15,387 nt of DNA. Origin: an uncultured Lachnospiraceae bacterium. Its GTDB lineage: Bacteria > Bacillota > Clostridia > Lachnospirales > Lachnospiraceae. Location: NCBI GenBank assembly GCA_937910785.1, contig CALDLG010000149.1, forward strand, positions 1 through 15,387, written 5' to 3'. Of this stretch, positions 7,446-12,426 are shown piece by piece. Each line of letters opens with the position of its first letter. Position 1 is the first letter of the stretch. Both the position numbers and the translations under genes were made by a program. The notes under the pieces were generated by a model that was given only the letters and a program-made list of their open reading frames with translations, was not told the origin of the DNA and ran no database searches.

Positions 7446-7463
7446 TGTCTGCTTTAGCAGACA
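7446..7463. repeat. 7-bp perfect hairpin just before the kinase ribosome binding site
   Basis: TGTCTGC (7446-7452) and GCAGACA (7457-7463) pair perfectly around a TTTA tetraloop (TAAA in the mRNA of the minus strand). It lies in the gap between regulator and kinase, immediately upstream of the GATGGGAGT ribosome binding site. No T-run follows, so it is not a terminator. It may set the ratio of the two proteins by processing or by affecting ribosome access. Confidence 0.5.
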
Positions 7464-7513
7464 CTCAAATCAGTAGTTGTAAGCGCTTTTCTTTTAACTT
7501 TGCCTCCATGTTT

Positions 7514-8194
7514 TCAAGCTTTGCCGGTGACGAATTTGTAGCCGTCTCCCCAGACGGTCAGGATGTATTTCGGACTGCAGGGGTCGGGTTCTATCGCTTC
7601 GCGTATCTTCCTGATGTGGACATTCAAGGTGCCGTCCCCGGTAAATTTATCCTCCCAGACCTTTTCAAAAAGTTCCTGCTTGGAGACCACTCTGTTTTCA
7701 TTTCTGATCAGGCAGGCAAGCAGCCGGAATTCCAGTGCCGTAAGCTTTACGGCGCAGCCGTTTATCAAAACCTGCTTTGCGTTAAAATCAACGGTCAGCC
7801 GGCCGTCGGAATAGGACGTATCCGTGCGCTGTCCGTAACGCTTCAGCACCGCTTTTACCTTGGCAAGCAGCACGCCCAGCGAATATGGCTTTTGGATATA
7901 ATCGTCGCCGCCGATGTTCAGTGCGATAATCTGATCGTCGTCACTCGACCTTGCGGAAATAAAAAGAATGGGTATCTGTGTTTTCCCCCGCAGTTCCCTG
8001 CACAATGCAAAGCCGCTGTCGTTTCCGAGGTTGATATCAAGAAGCAGCAGATCTGCGGAATGATTTTTCATAAAATTTCTGCATTCATCGGCTGTATATA
8101 CGACAGAGGTGTTTACGCCGAACAGGTTAAAATATTCCGCGGTGCTGTCTGCGAGCAGCTTTTCGTCATCAATGATCAGACAGTCGTATTTCAT
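7514..8194 (-). CDS. OmpR-family response regulator
   Basis: A 226-residue two-domain regulator. The receiver domain (1-118) has the acidic pair D9/D10, phospho-acceptor D53 in LLLDINL, switch residue S80 in FISAR and K102 in QKPYS. The winged helix (about 130-226) carries LTALEFRLLACL, a recognition helix around DGTLNVHIRKIREAI, and the wing TVWGDGYKF. The start at 8194 is chosen because GGGGGA lies 6 bases upstream. The longer open frame back to 8266 begins with a TTG that is part of the promoter -35. It is transcribed with the kinase and likely activates the ABC genes through the heptamers at 6079-6117. I do not see those heptamers at its own promoter. Confidence 0.95.
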   Translation of the reverse strand: MKYDCLIIDDEKLLADSTAEYFNLFGVNTSVVYTADECRNFMKNHSADLLLLDINLGNDSGFALCRELRGKTQIPILFISARSSDDDQIIALNIGGDDYIQKPYSLGVLLAKVKAVLKRYGQRTDTSYSDGRLTVDFNAKQVLINGCAVKLTALEFRLLACLIRNENRVVSKQELFEKVWEDKFTGDGTLNVHIRKIREAIEPDPCSPKYILTVWGDGYKFVTGKA

Positions 8195-8237
8195 AGAAAT
8201 CCCCCATTTCTTTCTCCCGGTGCATATGGAATACTGA

Positions 8238-8266
8238 ATCTTACCATATCGGGCGGTCTGCGTCAA
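8238..8266 (-). promoter_or_regulatory. Promoter of the two-component genes
   Basis: On the minus strand TTGACG (8266-8261), a 17-base spacer and TAAGAT (8243-8238) form a good sigma-A promoter. The TGG before the -10 makes it extended. The transcript would start near 8231, giving a leader of about 37 bases with the ribosome binding site GGGGGA at 8200-8205. Confidence 0.7.
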
Positions 8267-8269
8267 TCT

Positions 8270-8295
8270 CCGGAGGCATAAATTATGCCCGCCGG
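8270..8295. promoter_or_regulatory. 26-bp imperfect palindrome beside the regulator promoter
   Basis: The perfect inverted repeat GGCATAA-A-TTATGCC (8275-8289) is flanked by CCGG on both sides (8270-8273 and 8292-8295) with a small asymmetric bulge. It sits four bases upstream of the -35 of the two-component promoter and about 40 bases from the divergent MATE promoter. It is well placed as an operator for a dimeric regulator acting on either gene. No regulator is identified. Confidence 0.5.
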
Positions 8296-8337
8296 CGAAC
8301 GATAAAGCGGCACTGCTTTCAGGAGTGATTCCGGCTG

Positions 8338-8366
8338 TGGAAAAGGGAGATGACTTGTGATAAAAT
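8338..8366 (+). promoter_or_regulatory. Extended -10 promoter of the first MATE gene
   Basis: TGATAAAAT at 8358-8366 is an extended -10, with TGGAAA 17 bases upstream (8338-8343) as a fair -35. The usual distance places the transcription start at about 8373, within 0-3 bases of the ATG at 8375. Confidence 0.55.
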
Positions 8367-8374
8367 AAAAGTAT

Positions 8375-9727
8375 ATGAAAAAAGTGGATTTTGAGAAAGA
8401 TACGATTATAACAAATATCATACAGACAGCGCTGCCGATGCTGGTGGCTCAGGTTTTCAGTCTTCTGTACAGCATCGTGGACAGGATCTATATCGGAAGA
8501 ATCGAAGGGTATGGCACGCAGGCGCTGGGAGCGGTCGGACTGTGCTTTCCGATGATCACATTAATTGGCGGTTTTACCAACATGTTCGGTCTTGGCGGCG
8601 CGCCTTTATTCTCCATTGCGCTTGGGAAAAATGACGGAAGGAAGGCCGGTGATGTCCTGAATACGGCATTTCGGCTGGAAATAACAGCCGGCGTTGTCCT
8701 GATGCTGTTGGGGGAACTTTTCGCGGCCGGGATTTTATCGGTTTTCGGCGCGGCTGCGGACGAGCTTGTTTTTTCTGTTCCTTATATCAGGATCTATCTG
8801 ATCGGAACGGTATTTACCATGATTTCCACCGGTATGAACCCATATATCAACGCGCATGGATATGCGTCGGTGGGAATGAAATCCGTATTGACCGGGGCGG
8901 TTTCCAATATCGTGCTGGACCCGATTTTCATTTTCGCGCTGGGTCTTGGGGTAAAAGGAGCGGCGATTGCGACGGTAATCTCGCAGTTTTTGTCCATGCT
9001 GGTGGTTCTCCGGTTCCTTTTTGGCCCGGAGAATGAATTTAAAATATCCTTTCAACGGTTTTTTACATTTTCTTATGCGAAAGAGATTATCAGCCTCGGT
9101 TTATCGCCGTTTGTCATGCAATGCACCAATTCCCTGGTTTCCGTAGCCTGCAACAACGTGCTGATGAGAACCGGAGGGGCTTTATATGTATCCGTGATGA
9201 CAATGATCTCTTCGGTACGGCAGATTCTGGACACCCCGATTATGGCGGTTACGGAAGGGTCGTCGCCGGCTATTTCCTATAATTACGGAGCGGGAAAATT
9301 TAAGAGAGTAAAATGCGCGATCATGATTATGTCCGTAACGGCCATTGCGTATACCTGTCTGATGTGGATGCTGATCGAGAGGTTTCCGCTTCTGTTTATC
9401 AGAATTTTCAGCGATGACGCGACTCTGCAGCAGCTGGCGCTGCGGCCGCTTCATCTGTATTTTCTGGCTTTTGTTTTTCAGGCCTTTCAGTATTCCGGGC
9501 AGACCGTTTTTAAGGCATTGAATAAAAAGAAGCAGACCATTTTTTTCAGTTTATTCAGAAAAGTGATCATGGTTGTTCCGCTGACATTTCTGCTGCCCTA
9601 TGCTTTTCAAATGGGAACGGATGGTGTTTTTCTGGCGGAGCCGGTTTCAAACCTGATCGGAGGACTGGCCTGCTTTATCACAATGGCTGCCACGGTTTTT
9701 CCGGAACTGAAAAAGGACGGAGCCTGA
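8375..9727 (+). CDS. MATE-family efflux transporter (first copy)
   Basis: A 450-residue multidrug and toxin extrusion protein with about 12 membrane segments, exporting cationic or amphipathic compounds in exchange for Na+ or H+. The first helix region, ALPMLVAQVFSLLYSIVDRIYIG (19-41), is typical of the family. The repeat-linking region with MNPYINAHGYASVGMK and NIVLDPIFIFALGLGVKGAA (about 155-195) is the usual MATE central motif. The start at 8375 is forced: an in-frame TAA lies nine bases upstream. No ribosome binding site is seen at a normal distance; GGGAG at 8345-8349 is too far away. With the promoter so close, a leaderless message is likely. The gene is divergent from the two-component genes; the substrate is unknown. 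Confidence 0.93.
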   Translation: MKKVDFEKDTIITNIIQTALPMLVAQVFSLLYSIVDRIYIGRIEGYGTQALGAVGLCFPMITLIGGFTNMFGLGGAPLFSIALGKNDGRKAGDVLNTAFRLEITAGVVLMLLGELFAAGILSVFGAAADELVFSVPYIRIYLIGTVFTMISTGMNPYINAHGYASVGMKSVLTGAVSNIVLDPIFIFALGLGVKGAAIATVISQFLSMLVVLRFLFGPENEFKISFQRFFTFSYAKEIISLGLSPFVMQCTNSLVSVACNNVLMRTGGALYVSVMTMISSVRQILDTPIMAVTEGSSPAISYNYGAGKFKRVKCAIMIMSVTAIAYTCLMWMLIERFPLLFIRIFSDDATLQQLALRPLHLYFLAFVFQAFQYSGQTVFKALNKKKQTIFFSLFRKVIMVVPLTFLLPYAFQMGTDGVFLAEPVSNLIGGLACFITMAATVFPELKKDGA

Positions 9728-9825
9728 TGGCTTTGCGGTATCCGGAAAGGGGCATGGCATTATGACCATGGACATGGACGGCAATATGGCAGCGTTGGGT
9801 TATTCTGTTTTTTTCCGTGAAAATA

Positions 9826-9834
9826 TGGTAAAAT
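9826..9834 (+). promoter_or_regulatory. Extended -10 promoter of the FakA-domain gene
   Basis: TGGTAAAAT at 9826-9834 is an extended -10 element. The -35 position (9806-9811, TGTTTT) is weak, as is usual for extended -10 promoters. It would start transcription near 9841, about 40 bases before the ribosome binding site GAGGAGG (9871-9877). No terminator is visible between the preceding MATE gene and this promoter. Confidence 0.5.
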
Positions 9835-9883
9835 CGATAAGGATAGATGAAAAAAGAAGATGAGATGGCAGAGGAGGAAAAAT

Positions 9884-10135
9884 ATGCTGGAATTTCGGTA
9901 TGATACGCAGTTATTGATTGAAGGAGAGAGTCTGGACGAGGATGTGATCAGCGATTATATTACGGAGCATCTGAAGGGGGACTGTCTGCTGGCGGTCGGA
10001 GATGAAGAGCTGATCAAGATTCATTTTCATACGAATGAGCCATGGCAGTTACTGGAATACTGCGCTTCTCTTGGGGAAATTTATGATATCGTCGTGGAGG
10101 ACATGGACAGACAGGCGCGGGGACTGATGGGATAG
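9884..10135 (+). CDS. Stand-alone FakA middle-domain protein (DAK2 kinase related)
   Basis: An 83-residue protein resembling the middle domain of fatty acid kinase FakA/YloV, which in the full protein links the DAK2 kinase domain to the C-terminal DegV-like FakB-interacting part. The matching features are FRYDTQ at 4-9 (FGYCTE in FakA), VGDEELIKIHFHTNEP at 38-53, and LGEIYDIVVEDMDRQ near the end. H47 and H49 are kept. The Cys that I recall as the third zinc ligand in FakA is Asp here (D7). There is no kinase domain, so it cannot itself phosphorylate. The start at 9884 is chosen because GAGGAGG lies 6 bases upstream; ATG 9860 has no such site. Such small proteins are often annotated as kinases by transfer. 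It lies between two MATE genes and has no fak genes beside it. Confidence 0.78.
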   Translation: MLEFRYDTQLLIEGESLDEDVISDYITEHLKGDCLLAVGDEELIKIHFHTNEPWQLLEYCASLGEIYDIVVEDMDRQARGLMG

Positions 10136-10191
10136 GCGCTTTACCATTTTTTCGGAAATAAAGTACGGAAGGAAGATCATGGAGGATCAGG

Positions 10192-11538
10192 ATGAACAGG
10201 GATTTGACGACGGGCAGCGTTTTCAAAACGATTGTCTTTTTTTCGCTGCCTTATCTGCTTTCTTATTTTTTGCAGACGCTGTATGGTATGGCGGATTTAT
10301 TTATCATCGGGCAGTATTGCGGGGTGGAGAGCACAACGGCGGTTTCAATCGGGAGCCAGGTCATGCATATGCTGACGGTGATGATTGTCGGGCTGGCGAT
10401 GGGCTCCACGGTGATGATCGGGCGGGCGGCCGGCGCGAAGGAAAAGAAAAAGATCAATCTTGCGGTCGGGAATACGGCCACGTTATTTATGTCTCTTTCC
10501 ATTGTGTGTACGGTGCTGTTACTGTTTGCGGTAAAGGGCATCGTGGAGGTCATGGCGACGCCGGAAGAGGCGGTGGACGGGCTGATTCGGTATCTGACAA
10601 TCTGTTTTATCGGAATTCCGTTTATTACGGCGTATAATATTATCAGCTCCGTTTTTCGTGGAATGGGGGATTCCAAAAGTCCGATGTATTTTATTGCGGT
10701 TGCCTGTGTCTTTAATATTGCGCTGGACTATCTTTTTATCGGCGTATTGGGGCTTGGAACGGCGGGAGCGGCGCTTGGGACGACGCTGGCGCAGACGATC
10801 AGCGTGATTGTTTCTTTTGCCGTGATCCGGAAGCGCGGAATGATTCCGGGGCTTTGCAGAGCCGATTTCAGGCCGGAGAAGGCAGTGCTTGGAAATATTT
10901 TAAAGGTGGGCATTCCGGTGGCCGTACAGGATGGATTTATTCAGATCGCGTTTATCGTCATTACGGTCTTTGCGAACCGCAGAGGATTGAGCGATGCGGC
11001 GGCAGTGGGCATTGTGGAAAAGCTGATCGGCATTCTTTTCCTGATTCCGTCGTCCATGCTCTCTGCCGTTTCGGCGTTGTCCGCGCAGAATATCGGAGCG
11101 GGAAGGCATGACCGGGCAAGGGAGACCCTGCAGTATGCGACGCTTATTGCGGTATCCTTCGGGCTGATCGCCTCGGTTATCATGCAGTTTGCGGCGGAAA
11201 GTGCGGTGGGGCTGTTTGCGGATGACGCAGAGGTAATTCTGTTGGGCGGGCAGTATATGCGCGGCTATGTATGGGACTGCATTTTTGCGGGTGTGCATTT
11301 TTGCTTCAGCGGTTACTTCTGTGCGTATGGGCTGTCGATGGTTTCTTTTATCCACAATTCGCTTTCCATTGTCTGCGCCAGGATTCCGCTCGCCTACATC
11401 GCGGCAGAGTATTTTACGGAATCTTTGTTTCCCATGGGCATTGCGGCTCCGGCGGGTTCACTTTTGTCCGTTGTGATCTGCATCGCGGCATTTATCCGGA
11501 TGAGGCGCCGCAGCGATCCGGTAAAAGCTGAGGAATAA
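10192..11538 (+). CDS. MATE-family efflux transporter (second copy)
   Basis: A 448-residue, about 12-helix drug/Na+ or H+ antiporter. The N-terminal SLPYLLSYFLQTLYGMADLFIIG and the internal RGMGDSKSPMYFIAVACVFNIALDYLFIG are standard MATE motifs. The second half repeats the fold from about residue 235 (VGIPVAVQDGFIQIAF). It differs clearly from the first MATE protein in this window and belongs to a different subgroup, so it is not a recent duplicate. GGAGG (10181-10185) lies 6 bases before the ATG. It follows the FakA-domain gene after 56 bases without a terminator and is probably cotranscribed with it. A purine tract follows the stop. The substrate is unknown. Confidence 0.93.
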   Translation: MNRDLTTGSVFKTIVFFSLPYLLSYFLQTLYGMADLFIIGQYCGVESTTAVSIGSQVMHMLTVMIVGLAMGSTVMIGRAAGAKEKKKINLAVGNTATLFMSLSIVCTVLLLFAVKGIVEVMATPEEAVDGLIRYLTICFIGIPFITAYNIISSVFRGMGDSKSPMYFIAVACVFNIALDYLFIGVLGLGTAGAALGTTLAQTISVIVSFAVIRKRGMIPGLCRADFRPEKAVLGNILKVGIPVAVQDGFIQIAFIVITVFANRRGLSDAAAVGIVEKLIGILFLIPSSMLSAVSALSAQNIGAGRHDRARETLQYATLIAVSFGLIASVIMQFAAESAVGLFADDAEVILLGGQYMRGYVWDCIFAGVHFCFSGYFCAYGLSMVSFIHNSLSIVCARIPLAYIAAEYFTESLFPMGIAAPAGSLLSVVICIAAFIRMRRRSDPVKAEE

Positions 11539-11630
11539 AAGAGAGAAGAAGAAAAAGGAAGAACGAAAAGAAAGAAGAACGAAGAGAAAATTGAAGAAAA
11601 AGAGGAAAAGAGGAAAAGAGGGAACAAACA
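11537..11630 (+). repeat. 94-base polypurine tract with tandem repeats
   Basis: Between the MATE stop and the next ATG, all but six of 94 bases are A or G on the plus strand; the longest unbroken run is 11593-11624. Inside it is a 16-base unit repeated once with a single change (GAAGAACGAAAAGAAA at 11558-11573, GAAGAACGAAGAGAAA at 11574-11589) and two copies of AGGAAAAG (11603-11618). The final AGAGGG acts as the likely ribosome binding site for the next gene. It appears to have grown by slippage. Confidence 0.8.
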
Positions 11631-12044
11631 ATGTGGTTTTTATTTGCAGTTCTGTCATCCGTCTTTGCAGCGCTGACCGCGATTCTTGCCAAGGTCGGCA
11701 TCGAGGGCGTTAATTCCAATCTGGCGACGGCGGTGCGGACCGTCGTCGTACTGATCATGGCGTGGGGGATGGTTTTTCTGACGAACGCGCAGGGCGGGAT
11801 CTGGGCAATCAGCAGGAAAAGCTGGTTGTTTCTTGTGCTGTCCGGTCTGGCGACCGGCGCCTCCTGGCTCTGTTATTATAAGGCACTCCAAATGGGAGAG
11901 GCATCGAAGGTGGTACCGATCGACAAAATGAGTGTTGTGATCACGCTTATCCTGGCTTTTGTATTTCTGAATGAAAAGTTTACGGTAAAGTCAGTTATCG
12001 GATGTCTGTTGATCGGGGCTGGGACGCTTTTCATGGTATTATGA
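11631..12044 (+). CDS. Single-domain EamA (DMT superfamily) transporter
   Basis: A 137-residue membrane protein made of one EamA repeat with about five helices (about 2-22, 32-50, 64-86, 93-113, 118-137). Most EamA/DMT permeases have two such repeats in about 300 residues, so this one must work as a dimer, as in small multidrug resistance-like and half-size DMT proteins. The sequence SWLCYYKALQMGEASKVVPIDKMSVV (about 80-105) and the ending FLNEKFTVKSVIGCLLIGAGTLF are very typical of the family. The likely role is small-molecule export or uptake (sugars, amines or metabolites); the substrate is unknown. The stop codon is clean and there is no sign of a lost second half downstream. GAGGG about nine bases upstream is the ribosome binding site. 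Confidence 0.9.
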   Translation: MWFLFAVLSSVFAALTAILAKVGIEGVNSNLATAVRTVVVLIMAWGMVFLTNAQGGIWAISRKSWLFLVLSGLATGASWLCYYKALQMGEASKVVPIDKMSVVITLILAFVFLNEKFTVKSVIGCLLIGAGTLFMVL

Positions 12045-12091
12045 AAAGAAAGCGCCTGGGCGGCGGAAAATAAGAGACGGGGTGGCAGAGA

Positions 12092-12400
12092 ATGGAAGAG
12101 CATAAGGCGGCGTGGGGAGACGGAAATTGCAGGCTGGAGGAGGAGCGGCTGGAATTTCTGAGAAGTTATGATTTTATGAAACTGGGACAGGCCTTAAACC
12201 ATCGAAACTGGCAGGTGGCGGCGATGACGGTGCAGCGGATGCAGAACCGTATTAAAGAGCTTGAGCTTGATATGTTCGCAAGACAGTTTACGGGGATACG
12301 GCAGTGTATTCTTCATAAGCAGGACCGTCAGGCCAAGGATCTTCTGGCGCTTGTGATGGCGAAGCGGGCCGGAATGCTGAATGGGAAACATACGGACTGA
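12092..12400 (+). CDS. Small helical protein of unknown function upstream of addB
   Basis: A 102-residue soluble protein that I do not recognise as a named family. It is rich in charged residues and Met, predicted mostly helical, with LNHRNWQVAAMTVQRMQNRIKELELDMFARQFTGIRQCI (about 35-73) likely forming a pair of amphipathic helices. It has no signal peptide or membrane segment and a single pair of cysteines (13 and 72). The ribosome binding site is only fair (GGGGTGG region, 12078-12084). It begins 47 bases after the EamA stop and ends 26 bases before addB, so it is probably cotranscribed with addB. The regular codon use and tidy spacing argue that it is a real gene. Confidence 0.72.
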   Translation: MEEHKAAWGDGNCRLEEERLEFLRSYDFMKLGQALNHRNWQVAAMTVQRMQNRIKELELDMFARQFTGIRQCILHKQDRQAKDLLALVMAKRAGMLNGKHTD

Positions 12401-12426
12401 AGAGGCGGAAGGAAAGGAACTGACGC

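Noticed and set aside
7463..7510. A 14-codon mini-ORF (minus strand, from the ATG near 7509) between regulator and kinase
   Set aside because: It has no ribosome binding site upstream of its ATG and its sequence matches nothing I recognise; chance is the simplest explanation.
8195..8266. N-terminal extension of the response regulator from TTG 8266
   Set aside because: The TTG is part of the promoter -35, the added 24 residues do not resemble a receiver domain, and MKYDCLIIDDE at 8194 is the normal start with GGGGGA before it.
7028..8281. A 417-codon open frame on the plus strand
   Set aside because: It lies wholly antisense to the kinase and response regulator genes, whose motifs are complete. 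Its translation has no recognisable domain and no ribosome binding site precedes it. It is a reading-frame shadow.
9728..9860. Terminator between the first MATE gene and the FakA-domain gene
   Set aside because: There is a T-run at 9808-9814 but no convincing stem before it; the short CCATGG repeats nearby do not make a stable hairpin.
10179..10637. A 152-codon frame overlapping the start of the second MATE gene
   Set aside because: It is a shifted frame of the MATE gene, Gly/His-rich with no domain; the MATE frame has the ribosome binding site and the family motifs.
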